Assembly (NCBI RefSeq): GCF_028527925.1
Contig: NZ_JAPESW010000034.1
Span: 1-40,240 of the forward strand
Source: Cellulomonas fimi
GTDB lineage: Bacteria; Actinomycetota; Actinomycetes; Actinomycetales; Cellulomonadaceae
Direction: 5' to 3'
DNA: 40,240 nt
Below, piece after piece: positions 23,413 through 31,693 of the stretch (position 1 is its first letter; each line of letters starts with the position of its first letter). Both the position numbers and the translations under genes were made by a program. The notes beneath the pieces were generated by a model that was not told the DNA's origin, did no database searches, and saw nothing but the letters and a program-made list of their open reading frames with translations.

Positions 23413-24924
23413 TCAGCCGAGGACCACCGCGCGCTCATCGGTCGCGCCGAGGACGTACGGTCCGAGCGGGTAGGCCCACGACACGTCCGCGGGCAGCGGG
23501 ACCCTGCGGACGAGCCCACCGGTGCGGCGGTCGAGCACGACGAGCGCCAGGTCACCCTCGGCGCTGCCCGCGCTGGTGAGGAAGGTGACGTGCGGGCCGT
23601 CGCACATGACGCCGCTGCGCACGACGCCCTCCGGGACGTCGTAGGACCACAGCAGCTCGCCGGTCCGCGCGTCGAGCGTCCTGACACCGGACGTGGCCGT
23701 CGTGTGGACGCGTCCGTCGACGACGGCGACCGTCTGCTCGAGCGGGGACGACAGCGCCACGTCGCTCTCCCAGCGCTGCGCACCGGTCGCCGCGTCCCAG
23801 CCCCACGCGCGCGAGCCGATGGTCGACACCTCGAGACCCGGCGCGCTGCCGTCGTCGAGCGTGCGCGGCGCGAGGGTGCCCCGCACCACGAGGTCGGGCT
23901 CGCCCGGACGCAGCACGCGCTTGGTGCCGTCGCGGGCGGGGATCGCCAGCCACCGCGCGTCGATCCATCCCGTGTCCGCCCGGAGGTCGTCGACGCGCGC
24001 GCCGTCGGCGTCGAGCGCGTACGCCTCGCCGTCGGGGCCGTGGACGACGACGTGCCCGCCGGCCGCGCTCAGGGAGACCCACGACGCGTCGTCGGCGTAC
24101 TCCGGCAGCGCCTCGGGGTCGCGGTACCGCCACCGCTCGGCGCCCGTCGCCGTGTCGACCGCCACGACCTCGACGTGCCGCTCGTCGTCGAGCAGACCGA
24201 GGGTGACGACGTCGCCGAGCACCGCGGCGGACGGGGTGCGGGGGACGTCGACGGACGAGCGGACGGTGTGGGTGCGCAGGTCCACCGCGACCACGCGGGA
24301 CCACGCCGCCGGCGCCGGCGCCGTGCCCGGCGCATCGGGCGTGTCGAGCGTGTCGGCCCGCACGTCGGACGTGTGGCACACGAGGACGTCCGGCACGTGG
24401 TTCGGGTCCGCGAGGCCCGCCGCCGGCGGTGCGCAGGTGATCGAGCCCGTCCAGCCGCCTTCGGGCACCTCGACCGGCGGACCGATCGGCACCGACCACG
24501 CCACCCGGCCGGTGCGCAGGTCGCGCGCGACGACCGCGTGCGCCCCGTCGTCCAGCATCGCCGGGCCGATCCCGGCCGTGCCCTGGGTCAGCAGCGGGTA
24601 CCACAGCAGGTCACGCGGGAGCTCCCAGAGCGCTGTGAGCGCGGTGCCGACGTCCGCGCTCGCCCCCGGCAGCGCGGCGATCCGCGCGTCGGCGGCCGCC
24701 GCCCGCCGGTCCAGCACGACCTGCACGCCGCCCAGTACGAGGACCGCCGCCGCGACGGCCGCGCCGACCACGAGGGCCCCGCGCCGGGCGCCGTGGTGGG
24801 CGCGCCATCCCCCGGTGGCACCGGGACCCGCGTCGTCGTCGTCCCGCAGTGGCGCCGGGCGCGGGCCGGGATCGCCGTCGTGCTCCTCGAGCTCGACGGG
24901 CCGGAGCCCTCCGTCGCGCGCCAT
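23413..24924 (-). CDS. Membrane-anchored PQQ-like beta-propeller protein (copy 2)
   Basis: A 503-residue paralogue of the neighbouring propeller. An Asp-rich start is followed by one membrane segment (about residues 50-72), then ARIAALPGASADVGTALTALW and propeller repeats (LRTGRVAWSVPI, TATGAERWRYRDP, AATGAQRWESDVA, ARTGELLWSYDV). It has a Cys pair (SITCAPP and LVCHTSD) at the same places as the paralogue and another Cys near the end. The ATG start lies 6 bases after a TAGCGT -10 element and has no Shine-Dalgarno site, so it is probably leaderless; it is first in the two-gene unit. Its region 23871-23994 is copied in inverted form at the right edge of the window. Confidence 0.85.
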   Translation of the reverse strand: MARDGGLRPVELEEHDGDPGPRPAPLRDDDDAGPGATGGWRAHHGARRGALVVGAAVAAAVLVLGGVQVVLDRRAAAADARIAALPGASADVGTALTALWELPRDLLWYPLLTQGTAGIGPAMLDDGAHAVVARDLRTGRVAWSVPIGPPVEVPEGGWTGSITCAPPAAGLADPNHVPDVLVCHTSDVRADTLDTPDAPGTAPAPAAWSRVVAVDLRTHTVRSSVDVPRTPSAAVLGDVVTLGLLDDERHVEVVAVDTATGAERWRYRDPEALPEYADDASWVSLSAAGGHVVVHGPDGEAYALDADGARVDDLRADTGWIDARWLAIPARDGTKRVLRPGEPDLVVRGTLAPRTLDDGSAPGLEVSTIGSRAWGWDAATGAQRWESDVALSSPLEQTVAVVDGRVHTTATSGVRTLDARTGELLWSYDVPEGVVRSGVMCDGPHVTFLTSAGSAEGDLALVVLDRRTGGLVRRVPLPADVSWAYPLGPYVLGATDERAVVLG

Positions 24925-24936
24925 GCCCGGACGCTA
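24925..24936 (-). promoter_or_regulatory. Leaderless-type -10 of the propeller pair
   Basis: On the minus strand TAGCGT (24931-24936) is followed by 6 bases and the ATG at 24924. It would drive both propeller genes. Confidence 0.5.
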
Positions 24937-24965
24937 CCCCCGGGCAGCGTCCGGGCGGGGGCGGT

Positions 24966-25781
24966 TCAGGCGTCGGCGCGGGCGCGGGCGTGCGCGACGG
25001 CCCAGTCGAGCGCCTTGTCGGCGACGGCCTCCCAGCCGGGGGCCGCGCACGTCCAGTGGTCGCGGTCGGGGAACTCGAAGAGCTCGGTCACCGCCGGGGA
25101 CCTGTCGTAGTGCTTGGCGTTCGAGCGGTTCACGGACGCGGGCATGATGTGGTCCTTGCCGCCCGCGATGAACAGCAGCGGCGCACGGTCCTTGCTGTAG
25201 TCGACCCACGTCTCCTGGTGGCCGGGCTTGTAGTTCGCGATGAGCCCGTACGCCCAGATCCACGCGCCGGGCGCCGCGATCGCGTACCGCTCGTACGCCT
25301 TGTCGGACTCCTCGCGGCTGAGGGTGTTCGCGAACGCGTAGTGGAACTGCTCCGGGCTGAACGCGACGGCCTCGTGCCGCTTGTGCAGGCTCGTGAACGC
25401 GGGGCTGAGCGACTTCAGCTGCGACGGCGGCGTCACGCGGACGCCCTCCGTCGGTGCGGAGTCGACGGCGACGCCGGCCGCGCCCAGGCCGCGCGCGAGC
25501 AGGAGCTGCGTGAGCGTCCCGCCGAAGGAGTGACCGATGATGATGGGCGGCGCGTCCAGGCCGTCGATCACGGCGGCCAGGTGGTCGACGACCTCCGGCA
25601 CGGTGAGCCGCGCGATGACCTCGGGGTTCTCCCGCAGGCCCTCGACCTCGATCTCGAAGCCCGGGTAGCCGGGGGTGAGCACCCGGTAGCCCTTCGCCTC
25701 GTAGTACGGGACCCAGTGCTCCCACGAGCGCGGGGTCATCCACAGGCCGTGCACGAGCACGACGGTGTCGGGTGTCGTCAT
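24966..25781 (-). CDS. Alpha/beta hydrolase
   Basis: A 271-residue cytosolic hydrolase. The fold is plain: VVLVHGLWMTPRSWEHW (oxyanion strand), YRVLTPGYPGFE, the nucleophile elbow GHSFGG (IIIGHSFGGTLTQ), then a cap, and PLLFIAGGKDHIMPASV with the catalytic Asp, and DRDHWTCAAPGWE with the terminal His. The ATG at 25781 has AGAGGA about 6 bases upstream, so the longer in-frame start at 25889 is not supported. This pattern is common in actinobacterial lipases/esterases and haloperoxidase-like proteins; the substrate is unknown. It is read after the RecQ-like gene on the same strand, with a hairpin between. Confidence 0.9.
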   Translation of the reverse strand: MTTPDTVVLVHGLWMTPRSWEHWVPYYEAKGYRVLTPGYPGFEIEVEGLRENPEVIARLTVPEVVDHLAAVIDGLDAPPIIIGHSFGGTLTQLLLARGLGAAGVAVDSAPTEGVRVTPPSQLKSLSPAFTSLHKRHEAVAFSPEQFHYAFANTLSREESDKAYERYAIAAPGAWIWAYGLIANYKPGHQETWVDYSKDRAPLLFIAGGKDHIMPASVNRSNAKHYDRSPAVTELFEFPDRDHWTCAAPGWEAVADKALDWAVAHARARADA

Positions 25782-25940
25782 GGTCCGTCCTCTTCTCGGG
25801 CGTTCGGTGCAGGAACGTGGAGCGTCGTTGCGGTGTGACGGGACGTGCCGCGGGCCGCACCGGACGAACCGGGCACCCGTGCCGATCATGACCCGGGGGG
25901 CGGGCGTCGCGGAAGAGGGGTCGCGACGCAGGTCAGACGA

Positions 25941-25962
25941 CCGACACCGGTATCGGTGTCGG
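25941..25962. terminator. Hairpin between RecQ-like and hydrolase genes
   Basis: CCGACACCG (25941-25949) and CGGTGTCGG (25954-25962) form a perfect 9-bp stem with a GTAT loop. It lies 51 bases after the RecQ-like stop on the minus strand and about 160 bases before the hydrolase start. It could be the RecQ terminator or an operator of the hydrolase. Confidence 0.45.
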
Positions 25963-26012
25963 ACGTGGCGAGCGTGCCGGGCCGTCGACCGTGCGGCAGG
26001 CCGACGCCCGCG

Positions 26013-27632
26013 TCAGCGGACGGTCAGCAGCTCCGAGTCGAGGGCCACGGCCGCGTCGAGCGTCACGTACCCGTGCTCCTCGAACAGGACCGTCAGCCGG
26101 TCGGCCTCGACGACCGAGACGGTCCCGTCGCCGAACCGCTCGTGGCGCACCGCCTGGCCGGGACGGACGCCCGTCGAGCGGGCCGGTGCGCTCGTGCCCC
26201 GGTCGCACGAGTCGCACGCGCCGCACGGGTCGGGACGCACCTCGCCCAGCAGCTCGAGCAGCAGGCGCCGACGGCAGTCGGTCGTGTCGGTGTACGTCCG
26301 GACGAGCTCGACACGCGACGCGTCGAGGGTCGCGCGGCGCTCGCGGGCCCCGGTGACCGCGGCGACGGCCTCGGCGGCGGACGTGCCCGTCGCGGTCCAG
26401 AGCCCGTCGTCGTCACGCACCGCTCCGGCCGCGGCGAGCTCGGCGAGCGCGCGGGACACCGTGCGGGCGCCGAGGCCCGACCGCTCGGCGACGGTGGACC
26501 GGTCCGCCGGGCCGTCGGAGGTCGCGGCGAGCACCGCGCGCAGCGTGCCGGGCTTGGCGCCGCCGCCGCTGCGCAGGAACCGGTTGAGCGCGGTGTCGTC
26601 GGGCCGGTGCACGACGACCGCCCGCGCGTGCTCCTCGTCGCGTCCGGCGCGGCCCACCTCCTGGTAGTACGCGTCGAGCGACGGCGGCGGACCCGCGTGC
26701 ACGACGGCCCGCACGTCCGCCCGGTCGACGCCCATGCCGAACGCGCTCGTCGCGACGACCGTGTCGTGCCGGCCGCTCAGGAACGTGTCCTGCACACGCG
26801 CCCGCTCCTTCGCCGCGAGCCCGGCGTGGTAGACGAGCGCGGGTCGTCCGGCGCGGTCGAGCAGCCCGGCGAGCTCCGTCGTGTGGGCGCGCGTGCGGGC
26901 GTAGACGACGACCGCCCCCTCGGTGCGCAGGACCTCCTCGACGACGCGCGCGTCGCGGTCGGCCGGGGTCGACGCGGGCGTCGCGCCGAGCCAGATGTTG
27001 GGGCGGTCGGCGTCGTGCACGAGCACGCGCGGGTCGGTCAGCGCCAGCCGCTCGACGATCTCCTCGCGCGCGTGCGCCGACGCGGTCGCCGTCATGGCGA
27101 GCACCCGCGGGCCGCCCAGCGCGCGCACGGCCGACGCCACGTGCAGGTAGTCGGGCCGGAAGTCGTGCCCCCACTCGCTCACGCAGTGGGCCTCGTCGAC
27201 GACGACCAGACCCACGTCGGCGTCGCGCAGCGCCTCGACCACCGGCCCGCGGTGCAGCTGCTCGGGTGCGAGCAGCAGGACGTCGAGCCGGCCGTGCGCG
27301 GCGTCGTCGAGCGCCTGCGTCTGACGGGCGCGCGACACGGCCGAGCTCACCGTCGCGGCCCGCAGGCCGACCTCGCGCAGCGACTGCGCCTGGTCCCGCT
27401 GGAGCGCGACCAGCGGGGAGACGACGAGCGTGAGACGCGCCGCCACGAGCGTCGCGATCGCGTACACCGCGGACTTGCCCGCGCCGGTCCGCGCCACGAG
27501 CAGCGTGTCGCGCTCGGCGAGCCCGCGCAGCGCGTCGGCCTGCGCGTCGCGCAGCGTCGCGTCCGGTCCGAGCACCTGCGTGACGGCGTCGTCGAGGGCG
27601 ACACCGCGGACGGGCGGCAGGGCAGTCGGCAC
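26013..27632 (-). CDS. RecQ-like DNA helicase with a UvrD-tail-like C-terminus
   Basis: A 539-residue superfamily 2 helicase. Walker A is RTGAGKSAVY (about residue 48), motif II is DEAHCVSEWGHDFRPDYL, later motifs include ATSAFGMGVDRADVRAVVH and YYQEVGRAGRD. A winged-helix segment (STVAERSGLGARTVSRALAELAAAGAV) precedes the zinc cluster Cys453, Cys470, Cys473, Cys476. There is no HRDC domain. Instead the last 50 residues read RPGQAVRHERFGDGTVSVV...DRLTVLFEEHGYVTL, resembling the C-terminal Tudor-like module of actinobacterial UvrD/PcrA. The GTG start follows GGAGGT closely. It probably acts in recombination or fork repair. Confidence 0.93.
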   Translation of the reverse strand: MPTALPPVRGVALDDAVTQVLGPDATLRDAQADALRGLAERDTLLVARTGAGKSAVYAIATLVAARLTLVVSPLVALQRDQAQSLREVGLRAATVSSAVSRARQTQALDDAAHGRLDVLLLAPEQLHRGPVVEALRDADVGLVVVDEAHCVSEWGHDFRPDYLHVASAVRALGGPRVLAMTATASAHAREEIVERLALTDPRVLVHDADRPNIWLGATPASTPADRDARVVEEVLRTEGAVVVYARTRAHTTELAGLLDRAGRPALVYHAGLAAKERARVQDTFLSGRHDTVVATSAFGMGVDRADVRAVVHAGPPPSLDAYYQEVGRAGRDEEHARAVVVHRPDDTALNRFLRSGGGAKPGTLRAVLAATSDGPADRSTVAERSGLGARTVSRALAELAAAGAVRDDDGLWTATGTSAAEAVAAVTGARERRATLDASRVELVRTYTDTTDCRRRLLLELLGEVRPDPCGACDSCDRGTSAPARSTGVRPGQAVRHERFGDGTVSVVEADRLTVLFEEHGYVTLDAAVALDSELLTVR

Positions 27633-27788
27633 GGGACCTCCGGGAGGGGCGCAGCGGGCGGGGCCTCAGCCTGCGGCAGCGCGACGGGTCCCGCATCCCG
27701 GTGGTGGTGCGCCCTGACGTCCCGCCGCGTGGGCCTGGCACGATGCTGCGCGGACGGCGACGGAGGCGAGGCGCGCGCGGGAGGGCGG

Positions 27789-28427
27789 ATGGGCGACGGG
27801 CCTACGGTCGAGAAGGTCGACCTCAAGAGGGAGATCCCCACGTACACCGCGCGGCGCGGGCGGTTCGACGTCGTCGAGGTCTCACCGCTGACGTACCTCG
27901 CGGTCGACGGCCACGGCGACCCGAACAACGCCCCCGAGTACAGCGCGTCGGTGTCGTCGCTCTTCCCGCTCGCGTACGCGCTGAAGTTCCTCAGCAAGAA
28001 CGAGCTGGGCCGCGACTACACCGTCATGCCGCTCGAGGGCCTGTGGTGGTCCGACGACATGGAGTCCTTCACCGGCGCGCGCGACAAGTCCCGCTGGGAC
28101 TGGACGCTGCTGATCCTCACGCCGGACTGGCTCACCGCCGAGCACGTCGAGACCGCGCGGGCGACCGTCGCGCGCAAGGGCGGTGCGCCGCGGCTCGACG
28201 ACGTCCGGCTCGAGCGGCTCGACGAGGGGCTGTGCGTCCAGACCCTGCACGTCGGCCCGTACGACGCCGAGGGGCCCGTGCTCGACGCGCTGCACCACGA
28301 GTTCGTGCCCGCGCACGGCCTGCGTCTGACGGGCAAGCACCACGAGATCTACCTCGGCGACGCCCGCCGGACGGCCCCCGAGAAGCTGCGCACGATCCTG
28401 CGCCAGCCGGTCGCACGGCTCGCCTGA
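27789..28427 (+). CDS. GyrI-like small-molecule-binding protein
   Basis: A 212-residue protein of the GyrI-like (AraC effector-binding type) fold without a DNA-binding domain. The duplicated fold is recognised in FDVVEVSPLTYLAVDGHGDPNNAPEYSASVSSLFPLAYALKF and LCVQTLHVGPYDAEGPVLDALHHEFVPAHGLRLTGKHHEIYLGD, with the typical Tyr/Trp-lined pocket (MPLEGLWWSDD). The start ATG 27789 follows GGGAGGGCGG. Such proteins bind or hydrolyse hydrophobic drug-like molecules; the substrate is unknown. A CACGAT -10-like box at 27738-27743 is upstream. It converges on the MFS gene. Confidence 0.88.
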   Translation: MGDGPTVEKVDLKREIPTYTARRGRFDVVEVSPLTYLAVDGHGDPNNAPEYSASVSSLFPLAYALKFLSKNELGRDYTVMPLEGLWWSDDMESFTGARDKSRWDWTLLILTPDWLTAEHVETARATVARKGGAPRLDDVRLERLDEGLCVQTLHVGPYDAEGPVLDALHHEFVPAHGLRLTGKHHEIYLGDARRTAPEKLRTILRQPVARLA

Positions 28428-28488
28428 CGCCGGCGCGCCGTGCGGGCCGACCGGGCCTCGCGTCGACGGTGACGGTGGCGGGCGGTGC

Positions 28489-29865
28489 TCAGGCGTCGGT
28501 CGACACCGCGTCCGTCGTCGCGGCGTCCTCCGGCGTCCCGGCGGCCTGACGTCGCGCCTCCTCGACGGCCCGCCGGCCCGACGGGAGCGCGAGCGCGACG
28601 CCCACGACGACGAACAGCGCCGCGCCCGCCAGCACGAGCAGCAGCTCGACGCTCACCACGTCCGCGAGCGGCCCGAAGACGGCCATGCCGAGCGGCATCG
28701 CGACCGCCATGACGATGCCGACGAACCCGAAGACCCGTCCCTGCATCTCGGGCTCGACCGTCTCCTGCAGGACGGTCGTCGACGGCGTCGAGAAGAACGG
28801 CACCGCGAGGCCGAGCAGGAACATGAACCCGAGGAACACCCAGAGGTTCGTCGAGACGCCGAGCCCGATCGAGATGCCGCCGAACGCGAGCGTCGACCCG
28901 ACGATGAGGCCCACGCGGCTGCGGTTCGCGGCCCACGCCGCGACGGCGCCGCCGCCGAGCAGCATCCCGACGCTGAACGCGAGCTCGTTCGCGGTGAGCT
29001 TCCAGACCTCGGGGCCGAACGTGCGCGCGACCATGAGCGGCGTCAGGTAGGACGGCGCGACGATCAGCACGAACACGACCGCGAACAGCACGAGCACCCA
29101 GCGGACGAACGCGTGCCCCGCGACGTAGCGCACGCCTCCGACGAGGTCACCGAAGTAGCTCGTCGGACCGTCCTCGCCGTGCGTCCGGACGATCGTCGCG
29201 ACGGGCACGAGCAGCAGCATCCCGATGCCGAGCACCGCGGTGACGACGTCGACGAAGAACACCGCGACGATGTCCGCGCTCGCGTACACCGCGGCCGCAG
29301 CGGCCGGGGCGACGAGCATCATCGCGGACTGGATCGTGGCGTTGATGCCGTTGACGCGCATGAGGTGGCGGGTCGGGACGATCTGCGGGACGAGGGCCGC
29401 GACCGCCGGGGTCTGCACGCCGGCGCCCGCCGAGCGGATCGCGAGAGCCGCGTAGATCAGCCACAGGTCGTCGTGGCCGGACAGCATGAGCAGCGCGAGC
29501 GCGAGCGTCGTGACCGCGATCGTCGCGTCGGCGCCCACGACGAGCAGCTTGCGGTTGTGCCGGTCCGCCCAGACGCCGCCGAAGATCGAGACGACGGCCT
29601 GCGGGAGGAAGCCGAACACCGACGACAGCGCCAGGACCGCGCCGGAACGGGTCTCGAGCGTCAGGTGCCACAGGACCGCGTACTGCACGAGCATCGAGCC
29701 GAACAGCGACACCGTCTGGCCCGACAGGAACACGACCGTGTCGCGCACCCACCCCGGGCGGTCGGGCTGGGCGTCGTCGTCGGGCAACCGTTCAGCCGCC
29801 GGGTCGGACGGCTCGGACGGTGCCGGACCGGCCGGGCTCGCCGGTGCGTGGGCGTCGTCGGTCAC
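28489..29865 (-). CDS. MFS transporter (MFS_3/enterobactin-exporter-like)
   Basis: A 458-residue exporter with twelve predicted membrane segments. After an acidic, Pro-rich cytosolic start, TVVFLSGQTVSLFGSMLVQYAVLWHLT and GFLPQAVVSIFGGVWADRHNRKLLVVGADA (motif A) place it in the MFS_3 group that includes macrolide-efflux and EntS-like proteins. A late QETVEPEMQGRVFGFVGIV repeat is also typical. The tail is acidic. GTG at 29865 is preceded by CAGGAT 6 bases away (-10-like) and no Shine-Dalgarno site. The gene is divergent from the LLM oxidoreductase across a symmetric promoter region, which suggests that both are co-regulated. Substrate unknown. Confidence 0.92.
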   Translation of the reverse strand: MTDDAHAPASPAGPAPSEPSDPAAERLPDDDAQPDRPGWVRDTVVFLSGQTVSLFGSMLVQYAVLWHLTLETRSGAVLALSSVFGFLPQAVVSIFGGVWADRHNRKLLVVGADATIAVTTLALALLMLSGHDDLWLIYAALAIRSAGAGVQTPAVAALVPQIVPTRHLMRVNGINATIQSAMMLVAPAAAAAVYASADIVAVFFVDVVTAVLGIGMLLLVPVATIVRTHGEDGPTSYFGDLVGGVRYVAGHAFVRWVLVLFAVVFVLIVAPSYLTPLMVARTFGPEVWKLTANELAFSVGMLLGGGAVAAWAANRSRVGLIVGSTLAFGGISIGLGVSTNLWVFLGFMFLLGLAVPFFSTPSTTVLQETVEPEMQGRVFGFVGIVMAVAMPLGMAVFGPLADVVSVELLLVLAGAALFVVVGVALALPSGRRAVEEARRQAAGTPEDAATTDAVSTDA

Positions 29866-29871
29866 GCGGCC

Positions 29872-29954
29872 ATCCTGCGACGGACCACCGACATCCCCAA
29901 GGCCTTTCGTGCGGCACCCGGCGGCCGGGGGATGTCGGAGGTCGTCGCTAGCGT
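29872..29954. promoter_or_regulatory. Symmetric divergent promoter between MFS and LLM genes
   Basis: An 11-bp box, GGGGATGTCGG, occurs on the plus strand at 29928-29938 and inverted (CCGACATCCCC) at 29888-29898. On the plus strand the box is followed by exactly 10 bases and TAGCGT (29949-29954); on the minus strand by exactly 10 bases and CAGGAT (29877-29872). Thus each divergent promoter has the same box in the same place, covering where the -35 would lie. It is the expected design for one regulator, or for one alternative sigma factor, acting on both genes. Confidence 0.7.
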
Positions 29955-29986
29955 CGCCGGCATCGGCTGCGACGACAGGGGAAACG

Positions 29987-30826
29987 ATGAAGTTCGGCAT
30001 CGTCGGCACGTTCGGCACGACGGAGCAGGTGCTCGGGATGGCGGTCGACGCCGAGGAGTCCGGCTGGGACGGGTTCTTCACCTGGGACGCGATCGACCTC
30101 GGGCTCGACGACGACGTGTGGGACCCGTGGGCGGTGCTCGCGGCTGCGGCGGTCCGGACGCAGCGGATCACGCTCGGCGCGCTCGTGTTCGCGCTGCCGC
30201 GTCGGCGGCCGTGGGTCGTCGCGCGCCAGGCCGTGACCGTCGACCACCTGTCGCACGGGCGGCTCGTCATCCCCGCGGGGCTGGGCGTGCCGATCGACCG
30301 CGGGTTCGTCGGCGTGTCCGGTGAGCTCACGAGCACGCGCGAGCGCGCCGAGCTGCTCGACGACCACCTCGCGATCCTCGACCTCGCGTTCCGCGGCGAG
30401 ACGTTCTCCTACGAGGGCCACCACCACAAGGTCGAGGACCTGCGCATCAGCACCCGCCCGGTCCAGCGGCCGCGCGTGCCGATCTGGGTCGTCGGGGCGT
30501 TCCCGAGCGACCGGTCGATGGGGCGCGCGGTCCGCTACGACGGCGTGGTGCCGCAGCTGCGTGGCGACCGCGCGATGGAGCACCTCGGCCCGGAGCACGT
30601 CGCCGAGATCGCCGCGTGGGTGCGCGAGCACCGCGCGCCCGACGCCGGCCCGTTCGAGATCGTCCTGCAGGGTGTGCTGCCCGAGGACCCGGCGGAGGCG
30701 CACGACCACGCCGCCGCGCTCGCGGAGGCCGGCGCCACGTGGTTCGTCGAGTCGCGCTGGGAGGGCCCGGGGTCGACGTACGAGGCGCTCACCGACCGCA
30801 TCCGCCGCGGCGTCCCCCGGTTGTGA
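29987..30826 (+). CDS. LLM-class (F420- or FMN-dependent) oxidoreductase
   Basis: A 279-residue luciferase-like-monooxygenase-fold protein. The barrel start MKFGIVGTFGTTEQVLGMAVDAEESGWDGFFTWDAI, the strand TQRITLGALVFALPRRRPWVVARQAVTVDHLSHGRLVIPAGLG and the late RVPIWVVGAF are family landmarks. The ATG 29987 has AGGGG upstream; a -10-like TAGCGT is at 29949-29954, so a leader of about 30 bases is present. Members oxidise or reduce substrates with F420 or FMN; which cofactor cannot be seen for certain. Its stop overlaps the start of the rhomboid gene (GTGA), so the two are translationally coupled. It is divergent from an exporter with a shared promoter box. Confidence 0.92.
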   Translation: MKFGIVGTFGTTEQVLGMAVDAEESGWDGFFTWDAIDLGLDDDVWDPWAVLAAAAVRTQRITLGALVFALPRRRPWVVARQAVTVDHLSHGRLVIPAGLGVPIDRGFVGVSGELTSTRERAELLDDHLAILDLAFRGETFSYEGHHHKVEDLRISTRPVQRPRVPIWVVGAFPSDRSMGRAVRYDGVVPQLRGDRAMEHLGPEHVAEIAAWVREHRAPDAGPFEIVLQGVLPEDPAEAHDHAAALAEAGATWFVESRWEGPGSTYEALTDRIRRGVPRL

Positions 30827-31641
30827 CGCCGCCGCCGTCGGAACCTCCCGATCGACCGGGCCCACCGCCGCCGTCGGACCCGCCGGCTCCACCCGGCACG
30901 GTGCCGCCGTCGCGGCGGGCGTGGGGGTCACGACGGCCGTGGGCGACCGTCGTCGCCGTCGTCGTCGTGGCGGTGCTCGGCGTCGTCGGGCTGCTCGTGC
31001 CGGCGGTGCACGACGCGCTGGCCCGCGACCCGGCGCTCGTCGCGGACGGTGAGTGGTGGCGCCTCGGGTCGTCGATGCTCGTGCAGTCGTGGTGGGGCCA
31101 GTACGCGTTCAACCTCGCGGGCCTCGCGCTCGTCGGGTGGGCCGTCGAGCGCCGGTGGGGGACCGGGTGGTGGCTCGGCGGCGGGCTCGTCGCGGCAGTC
31201 GTGCTCACCGTCGCGGACCCCTCGCTCGTCGAGGCGGGCACGTCCGACGCCGTCGGCGGCCTGGTGGGCTTCCTGCTGGTCCGCGCGTGGCGCGAGCGCG
31301 CGACGCCTCCGCTCCTGCCGTTCGTCTACGCGACGTTCTGGGTCCCGTACGTCCTGCTCACAGGCCTCGGCCCCGGCTACCTCGTGGCGGGGCCTGTCGC
31401 GAGCGTCGTCGTCGCGCTGCTCGTCGCCGACCTCCGCCACCGCGGCGGCCGCGTCGCGCTCCCGGCCGCCGCCGCGCTCGCGGGCGTCGTCGCCGTCGCG
31501 CTCACCGTCGCGCTCGACGGCCACGGACTCGGCCTCGCCGCCGGCGCCCTCCTCGGTGCCGTGCCGTGGCGGCAGACACGTCCGGAAACTCGTCGGGAAG
31601 GCGTGTCGAAGAACGGTGGGGCCGTTCGACGAGGGGAGTGA
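30823..31641 (+). CDS. Rhomboid-family intramembrane serine protease
   Basis: A 272-residue membrane protein. A Pro-rich cytosolic head (about 35 residues) precedes six or so membrane segments. Rhomboid features are ADGEWWRLGSSMLVQSWWGQYAFNLAGLALVGWAVERRWG, the serine motif GTSDAVGG with Ser141, and the later His234 in LDGHGLGLAAGALLG, so the Ser-His dyad is present. The usual HxxxN before TM2 reads QYAFN, with Gln for His. Start GTG 30823 overlaps the LLM stop by 4 bases (GTGA). Substrate is probably a membrane protein but unknown. The last codons contain the ECF42-type promoter of the next gene. Confidence 0.85.
   Translation: MTPPPSEPPDRPGPPPPSDPPAPPGTVPPSRRAWGSRRPWATVVAVVVVAVLGVVGLLVPAVHDALARDPALVADGEWWRLGSSMLVQSWWGQYAFNLAGLALVGWAVERRWGTGWWLGGGLVAAVVLTVADPSLVEAGTSDAVGGLVGFLLVRAWRERATPPLLPFVYATFWVPYVLLTGLGPGYLVAGPVASVVVALLVADLRHRGGRVALPAAAALAGVVAVALTVALDGHGLGLAAGALLGAVPWRQTRPETRREGVSKNGGAVRRGE
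31604..31630 (+). promoter_or_regulatory. ECF42-type promoter of the second DGPF gene
   Basis: TGTCGA (31604-31609), a 17-base spacer and CGAC (31627-31630) match the reported ECF42 signature exactly. It lies in the last codons of the rhomboid gene, 64 bases before the DGPF start. The same layout occurs at 7647-7673 in the first module. Confidence 0.65.
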
Positions 31642-31693
31642 GAGGCGCCCCGGCACTACCGTCGGGGCGGACCACCACGAGGAGGAGACGGTC

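Noticed and set aside
21924..24924. PQQ-dependent dehydrogenases
   Set aside because: Repeats resemble PQQ-propeller blades but no quinone-site residues or vicinal Cys pair are recognisable, and the proteins are too short.
25845..27788. Long open plus-strand frame opposite the RecQ-like gene
   Set aside because: Antisense shadow, Arg/Gly/Val-rich without motifs; only 27789-28427 (GyrI-like) is real.
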